Shown piece after piece: positions 48,324-57,721 of a DNA stretch of 64,000 bases (within the stretch, counting starts at the first letter, position 1; every line of letters starts with the position of its first letter). Location of the stretch: NCBI GenBank assembly GCA_024123915.1, contig CP099650.1, forward strand, positions 4,278,001 to 4,342,000. Direction: 5' to 3'. Under the pieces are notes generated by a model. The model saw nothing but the letters and a program-made list of their open reading frames with translations, was not told where the DNA came from and made no database searches. A program made the translations under genes and the position numbers. This stretch comes from Oxalobacteraceae bacterium OTU3CAMAD1 (GTDB lineage: Bacteria > Pseudomonadota > Gammaproteobacteria > Burkholderiales > Burkholderiaceae_D).

Positions 48324-49456
48324 GCTTTGCTCCCGCCGGTGGCGGATGCGCCGCCGGCCTTGTTGGCTTTCTCGATCACCGAGCGATACACCTGCAACAG
48401 GCGCGGACGCACCTGCGCCCACGTGTACTGGTCGGCCAACTGCAGGCCGGCCTGGCGCAGGCGCTCCTTCAGGTCCGGCTCGCCCAGCAGCAAAAACATC
48501 GCGTCCGCCATCGCCTGCGGATTTTGCGGCGGCACCAGCAAGGCGCTGCGGCGGTGCTCGACCAGATATGGCACGCCGCCGACGTCGGTGCTGACCACCG
48601 CCACGCCGCCGGCCAGCGCCTCCAGCACCGAGTTCGGCATGTTGTCGACCAGGCTAGGATTGAGCATGATGTCGGCCTCGCGGTACAGCGCCGCCATGGC
48701 CGAATTGTCGATGCGGCCGGTGAAACGCACCGCCTGCGCGATGCCGAGATGGTCCGCCAGCGCGGTCAGCATCTCGGCCTCGGGGCCGCTGCCGGCGATC
48801 ACCAGCTGCGCCGCCGGATAACGGGCAGCCAGCAGCGCGAACGCCCGCAACGCCGTCTGATTGTCGTAGATCGGCTCGAGGTGGCGCGCCACCAGCACCG
48901 ACGGCGCCCTGCATCCCGATGGCGTGGGGCGGCCCTCGGCGTGGCCGAAGCGCTCCAGGTTGATCACGTTGGGCACCACCGTGCTGCCGAAGCCGTGGCG
49001 CTGGAACACGGCTTCCAGAAATCCTGAAGGCACCAGCAAGGCCGCGCTGTGGCGCAGGCTGGGGCGGACCCAGTCGGCGGCCCGCTGCAGGAAGGCGTCG
49101 GCCTCCCCGCCCCGGTAGTTGACCACGACCGGACAGCCGCGCAGGCGCGCGATCCAGATCGCCGGCGCGGCAAACAAATGCCAGGACCAGCCGGAATTGG
49201 CCATCACGTGCAGCAACTGGACCTTGCCGGCCACCCGCCACAGCCGCCACAAGTACGGCAGCAGCCGCACGCCGGCGCGCAGCACCGGGATGCGGCCGGC
49301 CCAGGCCGGACTGTAGGGCGCGTTCATCTGCACCAGCTCGACACGGTGGCCGTCGCGCAGCAGCAGCTCATTCAGCTGCAAGGTTTGATTCGCCATGCCG
49401 CCGGGCGGCGGCGGCAGCGGGCCGATCAAGCCGATGTGTACCGGCGCCTCCATCAT
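48320..49456 (-). CDS. Glycosyltransferase family 4
   Basis: 378 aa GT-B enzyme. It begins IGLIGPLPPPPGGMANQTLQ (glycine-rich acceptor loop) and has the C-terminal donor site PSLVDNMPNSVLEALAGGVA with the EX7E-type glutamates. It transfers a sugar to the lipid-linked repeat unit at the cytoplasmic face. The start codon is one of two adjacent ATGs overlapping the upstream glycosyltransferase stop. Confidence 0.9.
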   Translation of the reverse strand: MMEAPVHIGLIGPLPPPPGGMANQTLQLNELLLRDGHRVELVQMNAPYSPAWAGRIPVLRAGVRLLPYLWRLWRVAGKVQLLHVMANSGWSWHLFAAPAIWIARLRGCPVVVNYRGGEADAFLQRAADWVRPSLRHSAALLVPSGFLEAVFQRHGFGSTVVPNVINLERFGHAEGRPTPSGCRAPSVLVARHLEPIYDNQTALRAFALLAARYPAAQLVIAGSGPEAEMLTALADHLGIAQAVRFTGRIDNSAMAALYREADIMLNPSLVDNMPNSVLEALAGGVAVVSTDVGGVPYLVEHRRSALLVPPQNPQAMADAMFLLLGEPDLKERLRQAGLQLADQYTWAQVRPRLLQVYRSVIEKANKAGGASATGGSKA

Positions 49457-50733
49457 GCCGCCCGCTCCGCGTTGACGCTTTTATACACCGCGCGGTAGCG
49501 CGCCACGCTGGCGGCCCAATTGCGTTCGTGTTCGACAAAGCGGCGGCCGCTGGCGCGCAGCGCGTCCCAGCGCTGCGGCGCCGCCAGCAGGGCCAGCACC
49601 TGGTCGCTCAGCGCCTGCGGGTCGCCGGCGGCGAACAGCACGCCGGTCTCGCCGTCTTCGATCAGCTCGCGGTGGCCGCCGACATCGGAGGCCACCAGCA
49701 ATCGTCCCTGCGCCATCGCCTCCAGCGGCTTGAGCGGCGTGACCAGGTCGGTCAGCCGCATCTTCACGCGCGGGTAGACCAGCACGTCGGTCAGGTCGTA
49801 GTAGCGCTGCACTTGTTCGTGCGGCACGCGTCCGGTGAAGACCACGTGCGCGGCCACGCCCAGCGCCTCTGCTTGAGCGCGCAGCGCCGCCTCCTGGGCG
49901 CCGCCGCCGACCAGCAGCAGCCGGATATCGGGCCGCTTGGCGATGATGCCGGGCAGCGCTTCGAGCAGGATGTGCAAGCCTTCATAGGCGTAGAAGGACC
50001 CGATGAAGCCCAGCACCACCTTGCCGTCCAGGCCCAGTTGCGCGGCCAGCGCCTCGTCGCGGACACCGCCGACGCTGAAGTCGGCGATGTTGACGGCGTT
50101 CGGTATCACGGTCACCTTGCCCGGCGCGATGCCGCGCGCGGCGATGTCGGCCCGCAGCCCTTCGCAGATGGTGGTGGCGGCATCGACCCGGCGCAGCGCG
50201 TAGGTTTCCATCGCCCGCGTGGCGCGGTACCGCAGGCCGCCGTCGCTGCTGGAACCGTGGTCGACGGCCGCGTCCTCCCAAAAGGCGCGGATCTCGTACA
50301 CCACCGGAATGCCCAGGCGGCGCCCGACCCGCAGCGCGGCGATCGCGTTAAGCGCCGGCGAATGCGCGTGCAGGATGTCCGGCCGCACTTCGCGCGCCAC
50401 TTCCAGCAGGCGCGCCTCGATGGCGTCGATCACCGCCAGCTGGCGCAGCGCGGGCAAGCCGGCCTTGAAACCGCTGGCCGGCGGCGTGCGGTAAAAATCG
50501 AGGCCGTCGATCTGCTCCTTCGGCGCGTCGCTGACGCCCTGCTTCGGCCCGGTGAGCTGGAAGGTTTGCCAGCCCAACACCTTTTGCTGGCGCAGGATGG
50601 CGCGCGTGCGGAATGTATAGCCGCTGTGCAGCGGGATCGAATGATCGAGCACGTGCAGGATGCGCAGCGGCGCCGACGCGGCGTCGGCGTCCACCCCTTC
50701 GCCGGCGGCGGAACGCAAGGTCGCCGCGCTCAT
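49453..50733 (-). CDS. XrtA-system glycosyltransferase, TIGR04063 type
   Basis: 426 aa from ATG 50733, overlapping the amidotransferase stop by 4 bp. The N-terminal signature ILHVLDHSIPLHSGYTFRTR is diagnostic for the exosortase A-associated family, and the GT-B donor site KPLEAMAQGRLLVASDVGGH follows. The open frame runs far upstream into the amidotransferase gene, but that part is not homologous and lacks a start signal. Confidence 0.92.
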   Translation of the reverse strand: MSAATLRSAAGEGVDADAASAPLRILHVLDHSIPLHSGYTFRTRAILRQQKVLGWQTFQLTGPKQGVSDAPKEQIDGLDFYRTPPASGFKAGLPALRQLAVIDAIEARLLEVAREVRPDILHAHSPALNAIAALRVGRRLGIPVVYEIRAFWEDAAVDHGSSSDGGLRYRATRAMETYALRRVDAATTICEGLRADIAARGIAPGKVTVIPNAVNIADFSVGGVRDEALAAQLGLDGKVVLGFIGSFYAYEGLHILLEALPGIIAKRPDIRLLLVGGGAQEAALRAQAEALGVAAHVVFTGRVPHEQVQRYYDLTDVLVYPRVKMRLTDLVTPLKPLEAMAQGRLLVASDVGGHRELIEDGETGVLFAAGDPQALSDQVLALLAAPQRWDALRASGRRFVEHERNWAASVARYRAVYKSVNAERAA

Positions 50734-52625
50734 GCGCGCAGCTCCTTGCGCAGGAACGCCTCGAACATCAGCAGCGACCAGATCGGCGCGCTGTAGTCGC
50801 GCAACCCGGCCTGGTGCTGCTCGTGCAGGTGGCGCAGGTAATCGGGGTTGAACATGCCGCTGTCGCCCAGCAGTGGCCCCAGCAGCGCATCGTGCACGCG
50901 CTGCTTGAGCGGTCCACGGAACCAGGTGGCCAGCGGCACCGAGAAGCCCATCTTCTTGCGGTACAGGATGTCGTGCGGCAGGTGCGATTCCAGGCTTTTT
51001 TTGAAGATGTACTTGCCCTCCCCGCCTTGCAGCTTGAGCGACGGCGGCAGGCCGGAGATCCATTCGACCAGTTGATGGTCCAGCAGCGGCACCCGCACCT
51101 CCAGCGCGTGGGCCATGCTGGCGCGGTCGACCTTGGTCAGGATGTCGCCCGGCAGATAGGTCTTCAAATCCAGGTACTGCAGCAGCGACAGCGGATCGTC
51201 GGTGGGCGCGGCGTCGGCGTGGCCGCGCATGACCTCGATCGCGCGGTAGCCTTGCAGGCCGGTCTTGAAACGGTCCGAGAACAGCTGCGCGCGCATGGCG
51301 TCGCTCATCAGGGTCACGCCGTGGAAGTAGCCTTCGACCAGGTCGCGTGACAGCGCCTCGAAGGTGGTCTTGGCGCGGAACACGCGCGGCGCCCAGTCGG
51401 CCTTGGGATACCAGCGGCCCAGCAAGCCGAACACCGGCTTGCGCAAGCCGGCAGGAATGCGGCCGCGCACACGGTGCTCGTTCATCGCGTAGCGGTAGCG
51501 GCGGTAGCCGGCCAGGTTCTCGTCGCCGCCGTCGCCCGACAACGCGACCGTCACCCTCTGGCGCGCCAGCTGGCACACGCGGTAGGTCGGAATCGCCGAG
51601 CTGTCGGCGAACGGTTCGTCGTACAACCCGGCCAGGGTGTCGAGCAGCGCGTAGTCGTCGGTGCCGACATTTCCCGTGTAATGGTCGGTGCCGTGCTGCG
51701 CCGCCACCTGGGCCGCATAATCGGATTCGTCGAAGGCCTTGTCCTGGAAGCCGATGGTGCAGGTGTTGACGGGCTTGTCGCTCATGCCGGCCATCATCGC
51801 CACCACGGCGCTGGAATCGACCCCGCCGGACAGGAAGGCGCCCAGCGGCACGTCGGCCACCAGCCGGATACGCACGGCCTCGCGCAGCCGTTCAATCAAC
51901 TCGTGCTCGACGTCGGCGCTGGCCATCGGCGCGTGCGGCGCGAACGGCACGTCCCAGAACTTGACCGGGGCGGCCAGCGGCGCGCCCACCTTTTGCGTCA
52001 AGGTGTGGCCGGGCGCCAGTTTAAGCGCGCCTTCGTAGATGGTGCGCGGCTCCGGGATGTAGCCGTAGGCGAAGTAGTCCTCGACCGCGCGCGGATCGAT
52101 GCGGCGTTCCAGGTCCGGCAGCGACGCCAGCGCCTTCAGTTCCGAGCTGAAGGCGAGGAAGCCGTCGGCCGTCAGGCAGTAATACAGCGGCTTGACGCCA
52201 AGCCGGTCGCGCCCGATGAACATGGTTTGCTGGTTGCGGTCCCACAGCCCGAAGGCGAACATGCCGCGGAAGCGGTGCACGCACGCTTCGCCCCACTCCT
52301 CCCAGGCGTGGACGATGACCTCGGTGTCGCAGCGGGTGCGGAACACGTGGCCCAGCGCCTTCAATTCCACCGTCAGTTCGCGGAAGTTGTAGATCTCGCC
52401 ATTGAAGCACACCATCACCGAACCGTCCTCGTTGCCCAGCGGTTGCAGGCCGGCGGCGATGTCGATCACCGACAGCCGCCGGTGGCCGAAGCCGATGCCG
52501 GGTTCCAGGTACAGGTCGGCCTCGTCGGGGCCGCGATGATGCTGGGTCTCGTTCATGCGCTGCAGCACGGCGCGATCGATGTCGCGCTTGCCGCCTATGT
52601 CCATGATGCCAACTATTCCGCACAT
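50730..52625 (-). CDS. XrtA-system amidotransferase 1 (asparagine synthase-like)
   Basis: 631 aa. The N-terminal glutaminase domain starts MCGIVG with catalytic Cys2 and has HHRGPDEAD and FNGEIYNF. The synthase domain follows with the pyrophosphate loop SGGVDSS and VALSGDGGDENLAGY. In XrtA loci this AsnB-like protein probably amidates a sugar acid or another precursor rather than making asparagine. It overlaps the upstream glycosyltransferase gene by 13 bp. Confidence 0.92.
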   Translation of the reverse strand: MCGIVGIMDIGGKRDIDRAVLQRMNETQHHRGPDEADLYLEPGIGFGHRRLSVIDIAAGLQPLGNEDGSVMVCFNGEIYNFRELTVELKALGHVFRTRCDTEVIVHAWEEWGEACVHRFRGMFAFGLWDRNQQTMFIGRDRLGVKPLYYCLTADGFLAFSSELKALASLPDLERRIDPRAVEDYFAYGYIPEPRTIYEGALKLAPGHTLTQKVGAPLAAPVKFWDVPFAPHAPMASADVEHELIERLREAVRIRLVADVPLGAFLSGGVDSSAVVAMMAGMSDKPVNTCTIGFQDKAFDESDYAAQVAAQHGTDHYTGNVGTDDYALLDTLAGLYDEPFADSSAIPTYRVCQLARQRVTVALSGDGGDENLAGYRRYRYAMNEHRVRGRIPAGLRKPVFGLLGRWYPKADWAPRVFRAKTTFEALSRDLVEGYFHGVTLMSDAMRAQLFSDRFKTGLQGYRAIEVMRGHADAAPTDDPLSLLQYLDLKTYLPGDILTKVDRASMAHALEVRVPLLDHQLVEWISGLPPSLKLQGGEGKYIFKKSLESHLPHDILYRKKMGFSVPLATWFRGPLKQRVHDALLGPLLGDSGMFNPDYLRHLHEQHQAGLRDYSAPIWSLLMFEAFLRKELRA

Positions 52626-53788
52626 GATGCCACCCGCCTTCTCAGTTTAAGTTTTCGTTCGCATAATTCGTCGTACAGCGCCTGGTAGGCGGCCACCATA
52701 GCCTGCATGCCGTAGTGCTGGGTCACGCGCAGGCGCGCGGCCAGCCCGTGTTCGTGCACCAGCGCGGGACGGGTGGCGTAGCGTTCCAGCGCCGCGCACA
52801 GCGCTTCGCTGTCGCCCGGCGGCACCAGCGCGCCGGTGGCGCCGTCGGCCACCACCTCCGGCACGCCGCCGACGTCGCTGCCGATCACCGGCACGCCGCT
52901 GGCCATGGCCTCGAGCGCGGCGCCGGGCGTGCCCTCGGCGATCGACGGCAGCGCGAACACGGTCAGTCCGCGCAGGATCGCGGCGACGTCGTCGCGTTTG
53001 CCCGGCAGCCAGACGGCGTCGTTCAGGCCGGCCGCGTCGACCTGCGCGCGAAGCGCCGGCAGCAACGGGCCGTCGCCGATGATCGCCAGCCGCAGCCGGT
53101 GCGCCAGCTCCGGACGGCGCGCGCGCAAGGCGGCGAAGGCGGTCAGCAGCAGCGCGTGGTTCTTGACCGGTTCGATGCGGCCGACGCTGCCGATCACCAG
53201 GCAACCGGGGCCGAAATGGCGGTCCAGCGGGCCATTGGTCTCGGCGGGTGTGGGCGGCCGGTAGCGGTCGATGTCGATGCCGTTCGGCAGCAGGCGGCTC
53301 TTGCGGGCCGGTACGCCGATGATCTCGCGGTTCCAGGCCAGCATCTCGGCCGAGTTGGCGTAGCAGTGGTCGTAGAACGGGATCATCAGGCGGCGCAGCA
53401 GCCGGTGTTTGCGGTTCAGTCCCTTGGGATCGGCGGCGTCGCGGCCGTGGGCGCCGTTGATGCGCACCGGCACGCCCGCCAGCAGCGCGGCCGGCGCGTA
53501 TTCGATGGCCGACAGGTTGTACGTGTGCAGGATGTCGGGGCGCAGTTGCCGCAGCAGGCGCCACAGCGCGGCGTGGGTGCCAAACGCCAGTCCGGCCGGC
53601 TTGTCGAGCGCGTACAGGGCGACATCGCTGCGGGTGATGCGCTCGGCGAACGCGGTGTAGCCGGTTAGCGCGATCACTGCGTGCCGGTAGTGGCCGGCCG
53701 GCATGCGGTTGATGCGCTCGACCATCAGGTTTTCCATGCCGCCGAAATCGAGGCGGTAAATCAGGTGGACGACAAGTGGCGGCTTCAT
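52613..53788 (-). CDS. XrtA-system glycosyltransferase, TIGR03088 type
   Basis: 391 aa GT4-like enzyme. Its signature is VVHLIYRLDFGGMENLMVER at the N-terminus with LLPNGIDIDRY and the donor site PSIAEGTPGAALEAMASGVP. The family is restricted to exosortase A loci. Start ATG 53788 overlaps the XrtA-EpsI stop by 4 bp. Confidence 0.92.
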   Translation of the reverse strand: MKPPLVVHLIYRLDFGGMENLMVERINRMPAGHYRHAVIALTGYTAFAERITRSDVALYALDKPAGLAFGTHAALWRLLRQLRPDILHTYNLSAIEYAPAALLAGVPVRINGAHGRDAADPKGLNRKHRLLRRLMIPFYDHCYANSAEMLAWNREIIGVPARKSRLLPNGIDIDRYRPPTPAETNGPLDRHFGPGCLVIGSVGRIEPVKNHALLLTAFAALRARRPELAHRLRLAIIGDGPLLPALRAQVDAAGLNDAVWLPGKRDDVAAILRGLTVFALPSIAEGTPGAALEAMASGVPVIGSDVGGVPEVVADGATGALVPPGDSEALCAALERYATRPALVHEHGLAARLRVTQHYGMQAMVAAYQALYDELCERKLKLRRRVASCAE

Positions 53789-55404
53789 CGCTTCGATCCC
53801 TCTTGCGCGCGCACCCGCGTCAACGTGGCGTCCATGGCGCCGAGATTGTCGGCGAGGAAAGCGCGCAGCGCTGCGCGGGCGCCGTCCGGCTGGTCGCCAA
53901 GCGGCGCGAACAGCATGACGGCGGCGCCGTCGTCGCTGCCGGTGAGGACGCGCTGCTTGATCTGCAGCAGCTTGCCCATCGTGTCGCTGGTGGTGGCGCG
54001 GCCGTCGATCCAGTACCAGTGCCAGACCAGCAGCGCGCCGTCTTTACCGTGCAACATCGACTCGCGCACGGCCAGGGTGCGGCCGGCAACCATCTCGTTG
54101 CGCACCGCGCCCCCCGTCAGGTTCCATGGCGAATTGACCATCGACGTCAGCCGGTTCATTGACGTGATCAGTTTGCTTGCGCCGGTTTGATGGCGGTAGT
54201 ACAGCAGCGACAGGCCAACCTGGCCGGTGTTCTGCGCGTAGTAGCGGCGCAGCGTAGCGGCCGGCGGCGTGAAGGCGGGCTGCCAATCGGTGAAGGCGGC
54301 CGTGAACGGCGCCCTGGCCGGAAAACTGTCGAGGCCGACCGGCGGCGCCGTGTTGCCGGTGCTTTGCAGAAAACCGGCATAGGCGGGCCATACGCCCAGG
54401 GCCACCACGACGCCGAGCGCCATCGCGGCGATACGCGTGGTTGGCGGCCGCCGCGAGGCGAGCTTCGGCGCCGGGGTGGAGGCCGGCGGCAGGCGGTCGC
54501 GCCAGCGCGCGCCGATCAGGAACAGCGCAAAGATAACGATGCCGAAGAACAGCCAGCCATACAGCAGGTGATCGACGCCGACCGCCAGGGTCATCCCGCT
54601 CAGGTGGCCGAGCATGACGATCATATAGGCGCGCAGGCCGTTCGCCAGGATGGGCAGCAAGGCCGCGACCACCACGAACAGCGCGCGTTTCCACCAGCGG
54701 GTATAGGTCATGTAGGCGTACAGCACCCCGGCCGTCACCGAGGCGATCAGATAGCGCAGGCCGCTGCACGCCTCCACCACCGACCACCCGCCCGATGGCA
54801 GGATGAAATTATTGCCTTCGTGCAGAACCGGTATGCCAGTCAGGCGCAGCGCCGCCACGGTGAAATTGGCGGTGACGGTCATCAGCGGTTCGATCAGGCT
54901 GTCGCCGACCGGCACGGCCAAGAACAGGAACAGCAACGGGAAGGCGATCACCCGCGCCATGCGCGGCCCCAGCACCGCCAGCGCCGTCAGAGGGAACATC
55001 GCGACGAAGGCGTACTGGCGGATCACCTGCACCTCGCCCAGGTCGGCGAGCAGCCAGAGCATGCCGCAGCCGGCCAGCGGCAACAGCGCGGGCCAGAACG
55101 GCGCCGGCGTCATCGCCCGCAGCCGCTCGCGGCGCTGCCAGGCCAGCCACAGGCTGATCGGCACAATCAGGTAACCATGGGCAAAGGTTTCCGAGCGCGC
55201 CCAAATCTCGACGATGGAGACGGCCGTGCTCCAGTAGGCGGCCAGCGGCAATATTGTTAGTAGCAAGGCCAGCAGCAAGGCGCGGGCGGCGGCCGTGGCG
55301 CCCGTGCCGCTGCCGCTGCCGCGCGCGGCGCCGCCGATGCCGGTCCGGGCGTCGCCGGCGGTGGTGGCGGCTGCGGGCGCGGCCGTGGTGTCTATCGCGC
55401 TCAT
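53785..55404 (-). CDS. xrtA: Exosortase A fused to EpsI (XrtA-EpsI)
   Basis: 539 aa. Residues 1-40 are a disordered Ala/Gly/Thr-rich extension. About eight membrane segments follow, with the exosortase active site: Cys213 in VVEACSGLRYL, Arg258 in ANGLRAYMIV and His279 in VDHLLYGW. The C-terminal part from about residue 340 is the EpsI-like periplasmic domain (DUF3485; WHWYWIDGR). The enzyme recognises the PEP-CTERM signal and processes client proteins at the inner membrane. It begins 1 bp after the stop of the upstream glycosyltransferase gene. Confidence 0.95.
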   Translation of the reverse strand: MSAIDTTAAPAAATTAGDARTGIGGAARGSGSGTGATAAARALLLALLLTILPLAAYWSTAVSIVEIWARSETFAHGYLIVPISLWLAWQRRERLRAMTPAPFWPALLPLAGCGMLWLLADLGEVQVIRQYAFVAMFPLTALAVLGPRMARVIAFPLLFLFLAVPVGDSLIEPLMTVTANFTVAALRLTGIPVLHEGNNFILPSGGWSVVEACSGLRYLIASVTAGVLYAYMTYTRWWKRALFVVVAALLPILANGLRAYMIVMLGHLSGMTLAVGVDHLLYGWLFFGIVIFALFLIGARWRDRLPPASTPAPKLASRRPPTTRIAAMALGVVVALGVWPAYAGFLQSTGNTAPPVGLDSFPARAPFTAAFTDWQPAFTPPAATLRRYYAQNTGQVGLSLLYYRHQTGASKLITSMNRLTSMVNSPWNLTGGAVRNEMVAGRTLAVRESMLHGKDGALLVWHWYWIDGRATTSDTMGKLLQIKQRVLTGSDDGAAVMLFAPLGDQPDGARAALRAFLADNLGAMDATLTRVRAQEGSKR

Positions 55405-55405
55405 C

Positions 55406-56626
55406 TCACGCGCTCCGTGGCCAGGGCTGGGCCGGACGCTGTTCCAGCAACGCGGACACGGGCGCCAGATTGCTTTCCCAGCCGTACAGTTGTTCGACCT
55501 TGGCCCGCGCGGCCGCGCCGATGGCCGGATCGGGCGCGTTCAGATAGGCGAGCGCCGCGCGGGCGTGGCCGCCGGCGTCGTCGGCCAGCAGCAGTTCGCG
55601 GCCGGGTACGGCGTCTATACCTTCCAGCGCCTGCGGCGAGACCAGCACCGGCCGCGCCATCGCCATCGCCTCCAGCACCTTGTTCTGGATGCCGCGCGCG
55701 ATGCGCATCGGCGCCACGCACAGCGCCGCGTGCGCCACATAGGCGCGCACGTCGGGCACGGTGCCGGTCACCAGCACGCCCGGCAGCTCGGCCAGGCGCT
55801 GCACGGCCGGCGCCGGCCGCGAGCCGACGATGCAAAACAGCACGTCCGGCGCGGCGGCGCGGATGACGGGCAACACCTCCCGCGCGAACCAGCTGACGGC
55901 GTCGATGTTGGGCCAGTAATCCATGGCGCCGGTGAAGGCGAGCACGCGGGCGCCCGGCGGATATGGCGAGGCGCCAGCATTCGCCGGGGAAAAGAATTCG
56001 GTATCGACACCGTTGCTGTAGTAACCAATGCTGGCGGCGCTTTCCGGCGCAAGCGTGCGGAACAACGCCGCCTCGGGCGCGGACACGAACAAGGCCGCAT
56101 CGCTGGCGCGCGCCACCTCGCGCTCGTAGTCGAGCAGCAGGCGCGCCTCGCGCCGGTAGACCTGGCGCATCGGCCAGCGCTTGCCGTCGGCGTACTGGCG
56201 CCATTTGTCGGAATCGACATCGACGAAATCCATCACCCGCCGGGCCGACGGATGCGCGTCGGCGTACTGCGCCATCGGCGAGGAGTAGCAGACGATGCGG
56301 GTGATGCCTTCGCGCTTCACGGTCTCGTCGACCCAGCGCCGCATGCCGTCGTTGCGGTAATAGTCGCACGACAGCGCCCGCCCGCCAGCCAGCGCCGCCA
56401 GGCTGCGCAAGCGTGCCCGCAGAGGGTGCAGCGCGGAAAAATGGCTGCCGGCGCACATTTCTTGCAGATGCGCGACATGCTTCCAGTCGTCGGCGTCGTC
56501 GACAAACGTGCCCAGATAGACCTGGTAGCGGGCGCGCAGGTGCCGCAGCAAATGGTACGACCGTATCTTGTCGCCTTTATTGGGCGGATACGGAATGCGG
56601 TGCACCAGGAGCAGCAGTTTTTCCAC
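55406..56626 (-). CDS. XrtA-system glycosyltransferase, TIGR03087 type
   Basis: 406 aa. Family start LLLVHRIPYPPNKGDKIRSY, then VMDFVDVDSDKW and the donor-site region APMRIARGIQNKVLEAMAMA. GT-B fold enzymes of this type occur only with XrtA. It lies between the FemAB-like gene (3-bp gap) and xrtA (1-bp gap). Confidence 0.92.
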   Translation of the reverse strand: MEKLLLLVHRIPYPPNKGDKIRSYHLLRHLRARYQVYLGTFVDDADDWKHVAHLQEMCAGSHFSALHPLRARLRSLAALAGGRALSCDYYRNDGMRRWVDETVKREGITRIVCYSSPMAQYADAHPSARRVMDFVDVDSDKWRQYADGKRWPMRQVYRREARLLLDYEREVARASDAALFVSAPEAALFRTLAPESAASIGYYSNGVDTEFFSPANAGASPYPPGARVLAFTGAMDYWPNIDAVSWFAREVLPVIRAAAPDVLFCIVGSRPAPAVQRLAELPGVLVTGTVPDVRAYVAHAALCVAPMRIARGIQNKVLEAMAMARPVLVSPQALEGIDAVPGRELLLADDAGGHARAALAYLNAPDPAIGAAARAKVEQLYGWESNLAPVSALLEQRPAQPWPRSA

Positions 56627-56629
56627 GTG

Positions 56630-57721
56630 TCAGCCCAGGTTCTTGACAATGTGAGGGCCCAGCAAGTTCGCCATCGGCAGCGGCAATCGCTGCCACATCT
56701 GGATGAACAGGCGGTACTTGGGATTGAGCGGGTTGTTCTCCGGCACCGCCGACGCCTTGATCAGCTTGACCTCGTAGTCCAGCGGCTCGGGCTCGAAGCC
56801 CCAGTTCTTCTTGAAGTCGAAGGCGCCGGTGCCCAGCTTGCTACGGCCGAAATCGAACAGCCGCATGCCCCGCGCGGCCGACGCCTGCATCAAATTCCAG
56901 TACATAAAGTCGTTGCCGGCCAGCGCGCGGGCGTTGTCCAATCCGCCGCCGTAGTACGGCAGCACCTGGTCGCGGAAGAAGAAGCTGAGCACGCCGGCCA
57001 CCAGTTGGCCTTCATGGGTGATGACCCGCACCTCGCAATCGTCGCCGAAGGTTTCCTTGAGCAGCGCGAAATAGCGACGCGAAAACACTGGCGTGCCCAG
57101 ACGGTGCACGCTGCGCGCGTAGGCGGCGTAAAAGCGTCCGACATCCTGGTCGACCTCGCCTTTCAGGCCGAATTTGATGCCCTTCCTGACCATCGCGCGC
57201 TGCTTGCGAGGAATGGCGTTCATATTTTGCTCGTCGTCGGCGACGATGGCTTTGCGGAACGTCACATACAGGGGCTTGGCGATCCAGCCCGGATCGCCCG
57301 GATGGCTGCGCGCGATGTTGCGGTACTCGAGGTGGCCCACGCCCAGCTCCCGCGCCAGCGCCTGCGCGGCCTGGTCGAGCATGGCGCGCGCCTCGTCGGA
57401 GCTGGCGGCAATGCCGCCGTAGACGCAAAACGGCAACGCGCCCAGCCAGTGGCCGAACACGCGGCTACGCACCTCGCCCAGCGGCAAGATGCCTTCGATG
57501 ACGCCGGCACGCTCAACATAGTAAAACCAGGTGCGGTGGCCGAACGCCTGGCGCAGCACCCGTTGCCATCCGGCGCGGTGGAAGAACGTCGCCGCCGGAC
57601 ATTGATCGACGTAGGCATCCCAGCGCCGGCTGTCTTGCTCCTCCATCAGGCGCAGGCGCAATTGGCCGGCCGCCGGTGCTTGCGCTCCGGCCAGGTGCGC
57701 GTGTTCGGCCAGCGCGCTCAT
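56630..57721 (-). CDS. FemAB family XrtA/PEP-CTERM-associated protein
   Basis: 363 aa from ATG 57721; the longer open frame upstream lies within the deacetylase gene. It has two GNAT-like halves of the FemAB fold (WDAYVDQCPAATFFHRAGW; YYGGGLDNARALAGNDFMYW; FDFGRSKLGTGAFDFKKNWG). FemAB relatives transfer amino acids from tRNA to peptidoglycan; the XrtA-linked group (TIGR03019 type) has no settled substrate. Start overlaps the deacetylase stop by 4 bp. Confidence 0.92.
   Translation of the reverse strand: MSALAEHAHLAGAQAPAAGQLRLRLMEEQDSRRWDAYVDQCPAATFFHRAGWQRVLRQAFGHRTWFYYVERAGVIEGILPLGEVRSRVFGHWLGALPFCVYGGIAASSDEARAMLDQAAQALARELGVGHLEYRNIARSHPGDPGWIAKPLYVTFRKAIVADDEQNMNAIPRKQRAMVRKGIKFGLKGEVDQDVGRFYAAYARSVHRLGTPVFSRRYFALLKETFGDDCEVRVITHEGQLVAGVLSFFFRDQVLPYYGGGLDNARALAGNDFMYWNLMQASAARGMRLFDFGRSKLGTGAFDFKKNWGFEPEPLDYEVKLIKASAVPENNPLNPKYRLFIQMWQRLPLPMANLLGPHIVKNLG

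Noticed and set aside
50734..51576. Upstream extension of the TIGR04063 glycosyltransferase to a ~707-aa protein
   Set aside because: The extension is a second frame inside the amidotransferase gene; the family signature begins just after ATG 50733, which overlaps the amidotransferase stop by 4 bp.
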